A stretch of 64,000 bases of DNA from Achromobacter insolitus (GTDB lineage Bacteria; Pseudomonadota; Gammaproteobacteria; Burkholderiales; Burkholderiaceae_B): NCBI RefSeq assembly GCF_002209555.1, contig NZ_NJIF01000003.1:1-64000 (forward strand), written 5' to 3'. The notes below the pieces were generated by a model. That model saw only the letters and a program-made list of their open reading frames with translations. It did no database searches and was not told the origin of the DNA. Of this stretch, positions 16,702-27,064 are shown one piece after another. Within the stretch, counting starts at the first letter, position 1; each line of letters starts with the position of its first letter. A program made the translations under genes and the position numbers.

Positions 16702-16807
16702 GCATAACCGGTCCGGACGTTTCCTTCCCATAAAAAACAGCATGCGGGCGCCCCGAGCGCTTGCAGGGGAGCGTGCGGCCTAAAAAAACAGACCCCAAGG
16801 TGAAAAT

Positions 16808-18139
16808 ATGGACCAGTCAGTCGAGAGTATTGCGGCTCCCCCGGTTGCCGCGGACAAGGATCCCCTGGCGGCGCGGGATGATGCGCTGTATCGGAAAGTG
16901 GCGTGGCGTCTGCTGCCATTCCTGATGGTGTGCTACATCGCGGCCTTCCTGGACCGCGTGAACGTCGGTTTTGCCAAACTGCAGATGCTGGACGATCTGA
17001 AGTTCAGCGAAACGGTGTACGGCCTGGGCGCGGGCATTTTCTTCATCGGCTACTTTCTGTTCGAGGTGCCGAGCAATGTGCTGATGCATCGCATCGGCGC
17101 GAAGAAGACCTTGGCGCGCATCATGATCCTGTGGGGCATCATCTCGGCCGCGATGGCCCTGACGCAGACGCCCACCCAGTTCTACATCCTGCGTTTCCTG
17201 CTGGGGGCGGCCGAGGCCGGGTTTTATCCCGGCATCATCCTGTACCTGACCTATTGGTTTCCGTCGAACCGGCGCGGCCAGATCGTGGCCGTGTTCATGA
17301 CGGCGGTGCCGTTCGCCGGCATCCTGGGCGGGCCGCTATCGGGGTGGGTGATGGAGGCCTTCCATGACACGCATGGCATGGCCGGCTGGCAGTGGATGTT
17401 CATCATCGAGGCGATCCCTTCCGTGCTGCTGGGCCTTGCGGTGTTCTGGTATCTGGATGACCGCATCGACGATGCGCGCTGGCTGTCGCCGGCGGAGAAG
17501 TCCCGGCTGGGCCAGAACCTGCTGCGCGAGAAGACCGCAAAGACCGAACATGTGTCGATGCTGACGTTGCTGAAGGACCGGCGCGTCGTCCATATGGCGC
17601 TGATCTGCTACTGCACGGTGTCCAGCCTGTCGGGGTTGGCGTTCTGGATTCCATCGGTCATCCGCTCCACCGGTGTGGTGTCTCTGCTGGATATCGGTCT
17701 GCTGACGGCGGTGCCGAACGTATGCGCGGTGATCTCGATGGTCCTGGTGTGCCGCCATTCGGACGCCACGCGGGAGCGCCGCTGGCACATGATCGTGCCT
17801 TTCCTGGTGGGCGGGACGGGCCTGGCGCTCAGCACCTTGTTCAGCCATAACCCGATGCTGGCCGTGGCCATGCTGTCGGTGGCAGCCGCCGGTTGCATGG
17901 TGTGTTCGCCCTTGTTCTGGAGCCTGCCTACCGCGTTCCTGGAGGGCAAGAGCGCGGCGGCGGGCATAGCCGGGATCAATTCCTTTGCCGGGTTGGCGGC
18001 CTTTGTCAGCCCCTACGCCATCGGCTGGATCAAGGACCTGACGGGCTCGACCGATTGGGGCATGTATTTCCTTGCCAGCTTCACGCTGATCGGGGCTGTG
18101 CTGGTCTACCGTGTGCCGAAGGGCCTGGTCAACCGGTAG
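16808..18139 (+). CDS. MFS transporter, anion:cation symporter type
   Basis: Inner-membrane proton-coupled carrier of 443 residues with twelve predicted helices in two halves. The first helix FLDRVNVGFAKLQM carries the D-R-x-N pattern of the ACS family (phthalate, tartrate, galactonate, allantoate carriers). FEVPSNVLMHRIGAKK marks the loop between helices 2 and 3, and GLAAFVSPYAIGWIKD is in the C-terminal half. It sits inside the dpaL operon and most likely imports the compound degraded there, probably an organic anion. Exact substrate unknown. Confidence 0.88.
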   Translation: MDQSVESIAAPPVAADKDPLAARDDALYRKVAWRLLPFLMVCYIAAFLDRVNVGFAKLQMLDDLKFSETVYGLGAGIFFIGYFLFEVPSNVLMHRIGAKKTLARIMILWGIISAAMALTQTPTQFYILRFLLGAAEAGFYPGIILYLTYWFPSNRRGQIVAVFMTAVPFAGILGGPLSGWVMEAFHDTHGMAGWQWMFIIEAIPSVLLGLAVFWYLDDRIDDARWLSPAEKSRLGQNLLREKTAKTEHVSMLTLLKDRRVVHMALICYCTVSSLSGLAFWIPSVIRSTGVVSLLDIGLLTAVPNVCAVISMVLVCRHSDATRERRWHMIVPFLVGGTGLALSTLFSHNPMLAVAMLSVAAAGCMVCSPLFWSLPTAFLEGKSAAAGIAGINSFAGLAAFVSPYAIGWIKDLTGSTDWGMYFLASFTLIGAVLVYRVPKGLVNR

Positions 18140-18158
18140 GCGCCGCCTTCCATCCATC

Positions 18159-18179
18159 GGCGGGCGCGCCGCGCCCGCC
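18159..18179. other. Intercistronic hairpin
   Basis: Perfect stem GGCGGGCG/CGCCCGCC with a five-base loop, between the MFS gene and the M20 hydrolase gene, without a following T run. It could limit read-through or protect the upstream mRNA from 3' decay. Confidence 0.45.
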
Positions 18180-18193
18180 ACTCTCAGACAGGA

Positions 18194-19342
18194 ATGATGA
18201 TGACTCTGGACGTAGTTGCGTTGACGCAGGCAATGGTGCGGATACCCAGCCTTTCCGGCAAGGAAGGCGAGATGGCGGCGCTTATGGCCGCCACCATGCG
18301 CGAAGCAGGCTTCAGCTCGGTCACGACGGATGGCAATGGTTCGGTGCTGGGCTTGATCGGCCCTGCGGATGCGGACGTGGCGTTGCTGTTCGATGGGCAC
18401 ATGGACGTGGTGCCGGTGGCGGGCGATTGGCGTTTCGACCCGTTCGGCGCCGAGATCCGGGATGGGCGGCTGTACGGTCGCGGCAGCACCGACATGAAGG
18501 GCGGCATCGCCGCGGCGATTTGCGGCGTGGCGGAAGCTGCGCGGGATGGTTTGAAGCGCCGCGTAGCCGTGTCGGCCAGCGTGCTGGAGGAAGTCATCGA
18601 AGGACATGCGCTGGCATCGGTGCTGGACGTTTGCTCGCCGCAGGCGGTGGTGATCTGCGAACCGTCGAAACTCCAGATCAAGGCCGGCCAGAAGGGGCGG
18701 GTGGAGCTGCTGCTGACCTTTCACGGCAAGCCGGCGCATGCCGCGACGCCGCACATCGGCGTCAATCCCTTGCACGCGGCGGCTCGCGCACTGAGCGCGC
18801 TGGAGAGCCTGCCGTTGCCGAGCGACGAGGTGCTGGGCAAGGCGTTGCTGGTGCCGACGGACATCGTGTCGCATCCTTATCCGTCGATTTCCATGATCCC
18901 GATCTCGACGACGATACGCTTTGACAGGCGCACGGTGTCGGGCGAACGCCTGGAGGACGTGCTCGCGCAGATCCGCGCGCATCTGGCCAGCCACGGCCTG
19001 TCCGATTTCACCTTGCAAGTCAGCGAGGACCCGGTGGCCACCTATACCGGGCAGCACGCCACGCCCGCGCGCTGGCTGCCCGGTTGGCGCTGCGACACGG
19101 AGGCGGAGCTGCTGCAGGCAGCAAGCGCGGCGGTGGCTGCCAGCGGCAGGGAACCGAAGGTGGGCAGTTGGGCGTTCTGCACCAATGGCTCGGAGTCCGC
19201 CGGGCGCCGCGGCATTCCGACGATAGGATTGGGGCCGGGCAACGAAGAGGATGCCCATACGATCGATGAATCCATCGCCCTGGAGCAACTGGAGGGCGCA
19301 CGCGACGTCTATCGGAATCTGGTGCGCGCCGTCTGCGGCTGA
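18194..19342 (+). CDS. M20 deacylase/deaminoacylase, YgeY/ArgE-like
   Basis: Dinuclear zinc hydrolase of 382 residues (start ATG 18194 or 18197). Zinc and catalytic motifs: FDGHMDVVPVAGDW, GRGSTDMKGGIAA, and LEEVIEGHAL; a dimerisation domain begins at KGRVELLLTFHGKPAHAA. Relatives are acetylornithine deacetylase, DapE and YgeY. In E. coli, ygeY is next to the diaminopropionate lyase ygeX, and the same pairing is present here, so I read it as the YgeY type acting on an N-acylated precursor of diaminopropionate or similar. The terminal 34 bases overlap the convergent LysR pseudogene. Confidence 0.85.
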   Translation: MMMTLDVVALTQAMVRIPSLSGKEGEMAALMAATMREAGFSSVTTDGNGSVLGLIGPADADVALLFDGHMDVVPVAGDWRFDPFGAEIRDGRLYGRGSTDMKGGIAAAICGVAEAARDGLKRRVAVSASVLEEVIEGHALASVLDVCSPQAVVICEPSKLQIKAGQKGRVELLLTFHGKPAHAATPHIGVNPLHAAARALSALESLPLPSDEVLGKALLVPTDIVSHPYPSISMIPISTTIRFDRRTVSGERLEDVLAQIRAHLASHGLSDFTLQVSEDPVATYTGQHATPARWLPGWRCDTEAELLQAASAAVAASGREPKVGSWAFCTNGSESAGRRGIPTIGLGPGNEEDAHTIDESIALEQLEGARDVYRNLVRAVCG

Positions 19343-20252
19343 GAAGGTTGCATGCCGGGCAACTGGCCCAGCCGGTCCGCCAGGAAGTCGATCAGCAGGC
19401 GCGCCCGCAACGGCTGGTAGCGGCGCGACGGGTAGACGAGAAACGCCTCTTGCGGCGTGGCGCTCCATTTGGGCAGGACGCGCAGCAGTTCGCCACTGGC
19501 GAGCAGGTCCTGCACCAGCCATGCGGGGCACAGCCCGATGCCGGCGCCCATGGCCAGGCTTTCGCGGATGGCCAGGGCATTGTTGACGCGAAAGCGCCCC
19601 TGCGTCTGGACCGTGGCCAGCGTTGCGCCCTGGTGCAGTTCCAGCGTGTCGCCCGAGGCCAGCCAGGCAAAGCGCACGTATTCGTGGGCCGCCAGGTCCG
19701 GCGGGATGCGAGGCTTGCCGCGCCTGGCCAGGTAGGAGGGGGCGGCGACCAGGTAGCGGGGCGACATGGCCGCCTTGCGCGCGATGGCATTGGGAGGCAG
19801 GTTGCCGCCCAGGCGCAGCGCCACGTCCACGCCTTCTTCCACCAGGTCCACGTAGCGGTCGTTCAGGATCAGTTCGACCTGGATGTGTCGGGATAGTCGT
19901 CCAGGAAATCCCGGACCATTGCGTTCAACCGGAACTGGCCCAGCGCCACGGGCGCGTTGATGCGCAGGAAACCGGCGGGCTTTTCGGTCTGGCCGCGGGC
20001 ATCGGCGACGGCTTCCGAGTATTCCTCCAGCACCCGGGTGGCGCGTTCGTAGAAGCGTTTGCCTTGTTCGGTGGGCACGACGCGCGTCGTGCTGCGTTCC
20101 AGCAGCCGCACGTTCAGCTCCTTTTCCAGCGCGGCGACGATCTTGCTCAGCGCGGGTTGGCTCAGGGCTTGTTCGCGCGCGGCGGCCGACAAGGTTCCCA
20201 GATCCACGGCGCGGACAAAGGCCCGCATGGCGCGCAGGGTATCCATGGTCAT
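19309..20252 (-). pseudogene. LysR-family regulator broken by a frameshift
   Basis: Two reading frames together make one LysR protein of about 310 residues. The first frame (start 20252, or 20246 with AGGA eight bases upstream) gives the winged helix FVRAVDLGTLSAAAREQALSQ and the linker helix up to VRDFLDDYPD. It ends at a TGA at 19869-19871. The other frame takes up exactly there with IQVELILNDRYVDLVEEG and runs to the stop at 19309, covering the substrate-binding domain. The switch lies at about 19880-19892 and needs one inserted base or two deleted bases. Either the gene is inactivated or the assembly has an indel. It is divergent from the SGNH hydrolase gene, which it may have controlled. 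Confidence 0.85.
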
Positions 20253-20348
20253 TCCTGTTTGGAAGAAGTGGCATGCATTTTAGGGCTCTACCTGCCGAAT
20301 TAGGAAGAATCTATCGTGGCGTCACTTTCCCTTTTTTCTGGAGTCGCC

Positions 20349-21653
20349 ATGAATCGCTTCAATCTCTATTCCCTGGCTTCGGCCGCCGCCTTCGCCGCAG
20401 GCCTTGCGGTCCTGGCCCCGTCCGCTGGCGCCGCAGCGCAGTCCCAATCCCCGGTGCTGCCTGGCAAGCCGTCCGATGCTGCATATGCCGGCTGGATCGG
20501 CTCCTGGTTCGCCAGCCCGCAACCCTTGTGGGAGGATTCGTTCGTGCTGCCCACGGAGATGCCGGCCGAGTTGCGTGGCCAAACCTTGCGCCAGACGCTC
20601 ATGCTCAGCATGGGCGGACCCCGCATGCGGGTGGTGGTATCCAACCGCTACGGCACACAGCCTCTGGAGATCGGCGCGGGCAGCGTGGCCCTGGGCGCGG
20701 GCGGCTCGAAGATCCGCCCGGCGTCCAGCCGTGGGCTGGCCTTTGGCGGACGGCCTGGCGTGACGGTGGCGCCGGGAGCGCAGGCGGTCAGCGATCCCGT
20801 GGACCTGCCGGTCTCCGCACTGGCCGAGCTGGCTGTCAGCCTTTACTTTCCGCGGGCCACGCCGGTGACGACTTTCCACTGGGGCGCGCAGCAGACCGGC
20901 GCCCTGGTCCGGGGCGATGCCACGGCGGCGGCGGAGCTGCCCGATGCGCAGGCGCTGCAAGGCCGGGCTTTCCTTGCCGGGATCTGGGTGGAGAGCCCGT
21001 CGCGCGCGCCGGTGGTGGTGGCGTTTGGCGATTCCCTGACCGACGGTAACGGTTCGACCCCAGGGGCGAATCGCCGCTGGCCGGATTTTCTTGCTCGCCG
21101 CCTGGCGCCGCAAGGCATAGGCGTGGTGAATGCGGGCATTTCGGGGGCGCGAGTCTGGGGCGACAAGATGGGCGTGAACGCGATGGCCCGTTTCGATGCG
21201 GACGTGCTGTCGCAGCCCGGTGCGCGCACGGTGGTGATGATGATGGGCATCAATGACATCGGTTGGCCGGACAGCGGATTTGCGCCGGCGGAAGCGCCCA
21301 TGACGGCGGCAAGATTGACCGAGGGCTACCGGCAGCTGGCGGAGGCGGCCCGCGTCCGCGGCGTGCGCATTGTGGGCGGCACCATTGCGCCGTATGAGGG
21401 GTCGCTGCATGGCACGCCGCTGTCGGGCCATTACAGCCCGGCGAAGGATGCCGTGCGGCGGGAGGTGAACCGCTGGATCCGCGAAAGCGGTGTGTTCGAC
21501 GCCGTGATCGACTTTGACGCGGTACTGCGTGATCCGGCGCGTCCGACCCGCCTGCTGCCCGCCTACGACTCAGGCGACCATCTGCATCCCAACGATGCCG
21601 GCTACGAGGCCATGGCGCAGGCGCTGGACCAGGCCACGCTATTCGGCGATTGA
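20349..21653 (+). CDS. Secreted SGNH/GDSL hydrolase
   Basis: Exported esterase or lipase of 434 residues. The start at 20349 gives a classical signal peptide (FNLYSLASAAAFAAGLAVLA, cleavage after AGA) and has CTGGAG upstream. Residues 40-210 form a beta-rich domain of unknown role. The catalytic domain contains block I VVAFGDSLTDGN with the nucleophilic Ser, block II VVNAGISG, block III MMMGINDIG with the oxyanion Asn, and block V GDHLHPND with the Asp-His pair. Substrate is probably an acyl or acetyl ester of a cell-surface or plant polymer. Divergent from the LysR pseudogene and convergent with dnaE2. Confidence 0.88.
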   Translation: MNRFNLYSLASAAAFAAGLAVLAPSAGAAAQSQSPVLPGKPSDAAYAGWIGSWFASPQPLWEDSFVLPTEMPAELRGQTLRQTLMLSMGGPRMRVVVSNRYGTQPLEIGAGSVALGAGGSKIRPASSRGLAFGGRPGVTVAPGAQAVSDPVDLPVSALAELAVSLYFPRATPVTTFHWGAQQTGALVRGDATAAAELPDAQALQGRAFLAGIWVESPSRAPVVVAFGDSLTDGNGSTPGANRRWPDFLARRLAPQGIGVVNAGISGARVWGDKMGVNAMARFDADVLSQPGARTVVMMMGINDIGWPDSGFAPAEAPMTAARLTEGYRQLAEAARVRGVRIVGGTIAPYEGSLHGTPLSGHYSPAKDAVRREVNRWIRESGVFDAVIDFDAVLRDPARPTRLLPAYDSGDHLHPNDAGYEAMAQALDQATLFGD

Positions 21654-21670
21654 GCGGTGCCCCGGGGGCT

Positions 21671-24600
21671 TCAATGAAAATTGCGGCTCTGGGTGTTCAA
21701 CCCGCCCAGCAGCTCGGACAAATCCACCAGACGCTGCGCGATCAGGTGGCGTACGCCATCGACGCTTTGCCAGGATCCATAGACACCCAGCAGCGTGGCC
21801 CCCAGCAATTCGCGGCGCTGGCGTTCGATGAGTTCCGGACGCACCACCACGTTGACGGGACCGGTTTCATCTTCCAGCGTGACGAAGATCACGCCCTTGG
21901 AGGTCTGCGGGCGTTGGCGCACGGTGACGATGCCGCAGGCGCGCGCCACGCGCTTGTCGGGGTAGCCGTTCAGCACCGAGGCGGGCTGGAAATTGCGTGC
22001 CGCCAGTTGGTGGCGCAGCAGCGCCACGGGGTGGCTGTGCAAGGTCAGTCCCACGCTGCGGTAGTCGGCCGCCACGGTCTGGCCCTCGGAGGGCGCGGAC
22101 AATTGTGGCGCCTGGGTTTCGTGGATGGCGGCGTCGCGCAGCAGATCGCGGCTTTGCACGCTGGCCGCGGCTTCCCAGCTGGCCTGTCGGCGGTGGCCCG
22201 CCAGGGTGCGCAAGGCGTCGCCGGCGGCCAGGGCATTGAGGTCATGCCGGGAGAGCGCGGCGCGGCGGGCAAGGTCGCCCGTGTCGGCAAAGGGCGCGGC
22301 AGCGCGCGCGTCCTCGATGCGCCGCGCCGTGTCCTCGCGCATGCCCTGGATCAGGCTCAGCCCCAACCTGACGGCGGGCCGGGAACCCTCTACTGACGGC
22401 GCGTGCGGGTGCGAAACCCGGCGGGCGCCGGGGTGGTCCTGGGGCAGGGTCTCGAGGGCGGAGTCCCAGCCGCTGACGGTCACGTCGGGCGGCAGCACAC
22501 AGACGCCATGACGGCGGGCGTCCTGCACCAGTTGGGCGGGCGCGTAGAAGCCCATGGGTTGGGAGTTGAGCAAGGCGGCCAGGAAGGCTTCCGGTTCGTG
22601 CCGCTTGAGCCATGAACTGGCATAAGCCAGCAGGGCGAAGCTGGCGGCGTGGCTTTCCGGGAAGCCGTATTCGCCGAAACCTTCTATCTGCCGGAACAGC
22701 GCTTCGGCGAAATCCAGCGCGTAGCCATGCGCCAGCAGCCCGCCCACCAGTTTGGCGCGGTACTTGTCCACGCCGCCCTTGCGCTTCCAGGCCGCCATGG
22801 AACGGCGCAACTGGTCGGATTCGCCTGGGGTGAAGCCGGCGGCCACCACGGCGATCTGCATGACCTGTTCCTGGAAGATGGGCACGCCCATGGTGCGGCT
22901 GAGCACGCCGCGCACTTTTTCGCTGGGATAGGTCTCGGGCTCTTTGCCCTGGCGGCGGCGCAGGTAGGGATGGACCATGCCGCCCTGAATGGGGCCGGGG
23001 CGCACGATGGCGACCTGCACTACCAGGTCGTAGTATTCGCGCGGGCGCAGCCGCGGCAGCATGGTCATCTGCGCGCGGGATTCGATCTGGAACACGCCTA
23101 TGGTGTCGGCGTCGCAGATCATGTCGTAAGTGGGGGAGTCGTCCGGCGGAATATCCTGCAACCGCAACGGCTGTCCGCGACGCTGGCCCGCCAGTTCCAG
23201 GGTGCGCCGCAGCGCCGACAGCATGCCCAGCGCCAGGACGTCCACTTTCAATAGGCCCAGCGCATCCAGGTCGTCCTTGTCCCATTGCACGACGCTGCGG
23301 TCCTCCATGGCAGCGTTTTCGATGGGCACCAAGCGCGACAGCTTGCCGCGGGAAATCACGAAGCCGCCCGGGTGCTGCGACAGATGGCGCGGAAAGCCCA
23401 TCAGCGTCTGCGCCAGCGCCGCCCACTGCCGCGCCACCTGTGACTCCGGATCCAGGCCACAGGCCCCCAGGGTGCGCAGCATTTCTTTCTTGCCGTCCCA
23501 CCATTGGTGGGCGCGGGCCACCGCGTCGATGACGCCCAGGTCCACGCCCAACGCGCTGCCGGTATCGCGCAGCACGCTGCGCGGCCGGTAGGAAATGACC
23601 ACGGCGGTGAGCGCGGCGCGGTCACGGCCGTATTTGCGGTAGATGTACTGGATGACCTCTTCGCGGCGCTGGTGTTCGAAGTCCACGTCGATGTCGGGCG
23701 GTTCGTTGCGTTCCTTGCTGATGAAACGTTCGAACAGGCTGTTTCCGCGCGCCGGATCCACCTCGGTGATGCCCAGGCAGTAGCAGACCGCGGAGTTGGC
23801 GGCGGAACCGCGGCCCTGGCACAGGATCCCCGCCCCGCGGGCGTACTGGACGATGTCGTAGACCGTCAGGAAATAGGCTTCGTAGTTCAGGTCCGCGATC
23901 AGGGCCAGTTCTTTTTCGATCTGTACGGCCACGCTGTCCGGCGTGCCCGCGGGGAAGCGCCGAGCGGCCCCGGCCAGGGTCTCCTGGCGCAGATAGGTCG
24001 CCGGCGTGTGACCGCGCGGAATGATTTCGTCCGGGTACTCGTAGCGCAGTTCGTCCAGGCTGAATGCGCAGCGGCGCGCCACCACCAGGGTCTGGGCCAG
24101 TGCCTCCGGCGGATAGAGGTTGGCCAGCCGCATGCGCGTGCGCAGGTGTTGTTCGGCGTTGCCGGACAGTTCGTAGCCGCATTGCGACACCGGCTGGCGG
24201 GTACGGATGCCGGTCAGTGTGTCGTGCAAGGGCTTGCGCGAACGCAAATGCATCTGCACCTGGCCCAGCGCCACGATGGGGAGCCCCGCGGCCTGCGCGG
24301 CCTGTTCGACCGCGGCGCGGTGCAGATCGTCGCGGGAGCGGTGCAGCAGGGTCAGCCCCACCCAGGCGCGGTGGGGGAAAACGCGCGCGAGCCAGCGCGC
24401 TTGTTCGGCCATGCGATCGGCATCGGTGCCGTAGGCGGGACTCAGGATGGCCAGGCATTCGGGCAGATGGCGCAAATGGGCGCAGTCCGTCGGCGGATGG
24501 GTGAAGTCTTCGGGCGCGAGGCGGTATTCACCCTTGGGCGCGCGGGTGCGGGCCAGGGTGATCAGTTCTGACAGATTGCCGTAGCCCTCGCGCGTCTGCG

Positions 24601-24895
24601 CCAACAACGTCAGGCCCAGCGGCGCGGCGTCGGGCGCGGCGCGCAGCTGGAAGGTGGCGCCGATGATGAGCGGCAGCTTGCGGGCTTTGGCTTCCACGTG
24701 GGCGCGGACCACGCCCGCCAGCGAGCATTCATCGGTGAGGGCGAGCGCCGCGTAGCCCAGTTCGGCGGCCCGCTCGATCAATTCTTCCGGATGCGAGGCG
24801 CCCCGCAGGAAGGAAAAATTGGATTGGCATTGCAATTCGGCGTAGCCGGGCAGCAATTGGGCCAGGGGGGCGGAGATATCGTCGTCCATGCGCAT
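21671..24895 (-). CDS. dnaE2: Error-prone DNA polymerase DnaE2
   Basis: C-family polymerase of 1074 residues used in SOS mutagenesis together with ImuA and ImuB. The PHP domain is at the N-terminus ([20 protein letters not shown]). The palm has [15 protein letters not shown] with the metal-binding aspartates and, further on, [15 protein letters not shown]. The finger and helix-hairpin-helix region follow, then a C-terminal OB fold ([19 protein letters not shown]). DnaE2 lacks the tau-binding tail of DnaE1, fitting the shorter length. Six bases separate it from imuB, and LexA control comes from the shared promoter upstream of imuA. Confidence 0.96.
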   Translation of the reverse strand: MRMDDDISAPLAQLLPGYAELQCQSNFSFLRGASHPEELIERAAELGYAALALTDECSLAGVVRAHVEAKARKLPLIIGATFQLRAAPDAAPLGLTLLAQTREGYGNLSELITLARTRAPKGEYRLAPEDFTHPPTDCAHLRHLPECLAILSPAYGTDADRMAEQARWLARVFPHRAWVGLTLLHRSRDDLHRAAVEQAAQAAGLPIVALGQVQMHLRSRKPLHDTLTGIRTRQPVSQCGYELSGNAEQHLRTRMRLANLYPPEALAQTLVVARRCAFSLDELRYEYPDEIIPRGHTPATYLRQETLAGAARRFPAGTPDSVAVQIEKELALIADLNYEAYFLTVYDIVQYARGAGILCQGRGSAANSAVCYCLGITEVDPARGNSLFERFISKERNEPPDIDVDFEHQRREEVIQYIYRKYGRDRAALTAVVISYRPRSVLRDTGSALGVDLGVIDAVARAHQWWDGKKEMLRTLGACGLDPESQVARQWAALAQTLMGFPRHLSQHPGGFVISRGKLSRLVPIENAAMEDRSVVQWDKDDLDALGLLKVDVLALGMLSALRRTLELAGQRRGQPLRLQDIPPDDSPTYDMICDADTIGVFQIESRAQMTMLPRLRPREYYDLVVQVAIVRPGPIQGGMVHPYLRRRQGKEPETYPSEKVRGVLSRTMGVPIFQEQVMQIAVVAAGFTPGESDQLRRSMAAWKRKGGVDKYRAKLVGGLLAHGYALDFAEALFRQIEGFGEYGFPESHAASFALLAYASSWLKRHEPEAFLAALLNSQPMGFYAPAQLVQDARRHGVCVLPPDVTVSGWDSALETLPQDHPGARRVSHPHAPSVEGSRPAVRLGLSLIQGMREDTARRIEDARAAAPFADTGDLARRAALSRHDLNALAAGDALRTLAGHRRQASWEAAASVQSRDLLRDAAIHETQAPQLSAPSEGQTVAADYRSVGLTLHSHPVALLRHQLAARNFQPASVLNGYPDKRVARACGIVTVRQRPQTSKGVIFVTLEDETGPVNVVVRPELIERQRRELLGATLLGVYGSWQSVDGVRHLIAQRLVDLSELLGGLNTQSRNFH

Positions 24896-24901
24896 GCGCC
24901 T

Positions 24902-26371
24902 TCAGGCGTAGAGCCCATGGAGGAACCAGCTGGCGTGCTCATCGTCGCGCTCGCGGTAGATCCAATAACGCGCGCCGGCGGCGTCCTCGGCGACGAAATA
25001 ATCGCGCACGGTCAGGGCCGGATCCCACCAGCCGCTTTCGATGCGTTCGGGGCCGCGCATCAGCCGCAGCGCCTGGCCGCCGTACTGCGGCCGATGCCCG
25101 GACAGCTTCAAGGGCTGCGGCGCATCCAGCAGCCAGAAGGGCCGGTCCAGCAGGGCGGGCAGGGGAGCGGGACGGGGCGACGGAGACAGCGCGTCGCCCC
25201 AGGCGTTGGCGGCCTCGGGACGATGATCGGGCACCGGATGGGCATGGCGCACCTGGTCGCGGCCCAGCCGCGCCACCAGCAGATCCAGCAGCCGGGCATG
25301 GTCGGCGGGCGTGCCGCCAGGCTCGGGGAACAGGGTGGTGCTGGCGGCGGGCTGCTCGACCGTGTCGGGCGCCAGCAGCGCCACCCCGATCACGGGGGCT
25401 GCCAGCGTGTAGCGGGCCAGTTTCTCTCGCAACAGATGCAGGATCTGCGGCGCCTGCCAGACGGGCTGGGCCAGGGCCAGCTCCAGCTCGGTGGGCGGCC
25501 GGGCGTGGCGGCCGCGTTCGTGTTCCATGCTGAGCACCACGCGGCGCACCGCCAGTTGCCGGGCGCTGAGCCAGCCGCCCAACTGTTCGGCCAATCGGCG
25601 GGCCACCGCCAGCACCGCGTCGGTGTGCTCGACGTAGTCCGTGAGCTCTATGCGGCGTGAAAACTGAGGCGGCGGTTCGATCCAGCGGTGGAGTTCAGGC
25701 GCCTGGCCGTAGGCGGCGTCCAGGGCCTGGAGCAGTTCGGGCGTGCTGCGCCGCTGCAGGCCCGCGCGCGGCAGGGCGCGCAGGTCCGCCAGGGTATGGC
25801 AGCCGATGTCATCGAGCCAGTCGCGGCGGGCCTGCGCCTGCGGCAGCAGGGCCAGGGGCAAGGCGTCCAGCCGCCGGGTGAGCGTGGGCAGCGTCAGGGT
25901 GCGCCGGTGGGCGCGCCGGCCGGGGCTGCGCGCCAGCAGCCAGGCGCCGGCGGCGCTGGGCGCCATGCCGAGCGAGACGCGCAAGTCCAGGGCGCGCAGG
26001 GTCGCGGCCACGCGGCGGTGCAGGGCCTTGGGCCCGCCGAAGAACATCAGGCTGGCGCCCACGTTCAGCAGCAGGGTGTCACCGTCCGCCAGGGCGACTT
26101 CGGGCGTGTATTGCAGCAGGGCCAGCGCCGCGCCCTGCATGGCCTCGGCTTCGGCCTGGACCTCGCGGGGCAGCAGCTCGACCTGGGGGGCGATGGCGGC
26201 CGCGCCGGCGCGGCGCATGCCCGGCTTGACGCCAGCCCGGCGGGCGGCGGGAGTCAGGGCGGCGACGCGTTCCTGGTCCAGGACCGCGTAGGCCTGCCCC
26301 TCAAGCGGCCAGTGCGGGCGCAGTGCGTCCAGCGGCAGGCAGCGCAGGAAGGCGGCGATCCAGAGGCGCAT
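24902..26371 (-). CDS. imuB: ImuB, inactive Y-family polymerase homologue
   Basis: Protein of 489 residues that bridges DnaE2 to the sliding clamp during lesion bypass. The N-terminal half follows the Y-family layout (AVLDQERVAALTPAARRAGVKPGM, then LLNVGASLMFFGG). The acidic catalytic residues of DinB are not conserved, as is usual for ImuB. A helix-hairpin-helix part (WLDDIGCHTLADLRALPRAGL) follows, then a little-finger-like domain. The C-terminal region ending WFLHGLYA is the ImuB-specific extension. Its first 71 bases overlap imuA in another frame, indicating tight coupling. Confidence 0.94.
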   Translation of the reverse strand: MRLWIAAFLRCLPLDALRPHWPLEGQAYAVLDQERVAALTPAARRAGVKPGMRRAGAAAIAPQVELLPREVQAEAEAMQGAALALLQYTPEVALADGDTLLLNVGASLMFFGGPKALHRRVAATLRALDLRVSLGMAPSAAGAWLLARSPGRRAHRRTLTLPTLTRRLDALPLALLPQAQARRDWLDDIGCHTLADLRALPRAGLQRRSTPELLQALDAAYGQAPELHRWIEPPPQFSRRIELTDYVEHTDAVLAVARRLAEQLGGWLSARQLAVRRVVLSMEHERGRHARPPTELELALAQPVWQAPQILHLLREKLARYTLAAPVIGVALLAPDTVEQPAASTTLFPEPGGTPADHARLLDLLVARLGRDQVRHAHPVPDHRPEAANAWGDALSPSPRPAPLPALLDRPFWLLDAPQPLKLSGHRPQYGGQALRLMRGPERIESGWWDPALTVRDYFVAEDAAGARYWIYRERDDEHASWFLHGLYA

Positions 26372-27005
26372 GGCGGGGAGAGGCAGGAGTGGTGGCGCCG
26401 GGTTCCAGGCCCACGTATAGCGGCGTATCGCAGGCGGGCCCGCGGCGTTTCAGGATATGCACGGACAAGCCGCCCGCGGCCGGCGCGAGCGCCAGCCGCA
26501 AGGGAGCGGGGGTAGCGTTCTGCGCCGCGCTGCTGGGGCGCACGGCGATGAACAGCAGGTCGCTGGCCTGGGCCGCCAGGTGCAGGCGGCGCAGGGATTC
26601 GGGGCGCACGTGGGGCAGCCAGCAGATCAGGGCGCCGCAACTGCCGTTCTTCAGGATCTGTTCGGCGGCCCAGAGCGCATCCACGGGCTTTTCCGGCGCC
26701 ACCCAGAGCAATTGGCGGGGATCCAGCCGCCAGCTCATCCAGCTGGCGATGTGCGGGACGTGCGGCGGCTGCACCAGCGCGATGGCGCGGCGCGTCTCCA
26801 GCTGGGCCAGCGCCGGACGCAACAGGCGGATTTCACCGATGCCGGGGTGCGGGACCAGTAATTCGTTCAGGGAACCCAGCGGCCAGCCGCCATCCGGCAG
26901 CTCGGCGGAAAGCGCAGCATGCCCGGTGGGCAGGGTGCGGGCGGCGCCTTGGGCCAACTGAGTGGCGCGCCACAACGCGGGATGGATACGTTCTGGGGAC
27001 TGCAT
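26301..27005 (-). CDS. imuA: ImuA, RecA-like SOS mutagenesis accessory protein
   Basis: First gene of the imuA-imuB-dnaE2 cassette, 234 residues. The protein is RecA/SulA-like: ALSAELPDGGWPLGSLNELLV at residues 29-49 corresponds to the start of the RecA core, followed by RPALAQLETRRAIALVQPP and a block LWAAEQILKNGSCGALICWL. In model systems ImuA interacts with ImuB and RecA in translesion synthesis. The LexA site lies 67 bases upstream of its start, so it is DNA-damage induced. Confidence 0.93.
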   Translation of the reverse strand: MQSPERIHPALWRATQLAQGAARTLPTGHAALSAELPDGGWPLGSLNELLVPHPGIGEIRLLRPALAQLETRRAIALVQPPHVPHIASWMSWRLDPRQLLWVAPEKPVDALWAAEQILKNGSCGALICWLPHVRPESLRRLHLAAQASDLLFIAVRPSSAAQNATPAPLRLALAPAAGGLSVHILKRRGPACDTPLYVGLEPGATTPASPRHAPLDRRLPALPAAGRTAPALAA

Positions 27006-27064
27006 GGCGGGCGGACGAGCCGGTTTCCGAAGCTAAAGGAATCGAAGATGAGTGCCGACGATTC

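Noticed and set aside
16663-16807. Intergenic A tracts considered as terminator
   Set aside because: The tracts are A-rich on the coding strand and the hairpin is not followed by T; the downstream transporter fits the same operon.
17336-19531. 731-codon open frame on the minus strand across the MFS and M20 genes
   Set aside because: Arg/His/Gln-rich composition with no domain signature; an antisense shadow of well-supported plus-strand genes caused by high GC.
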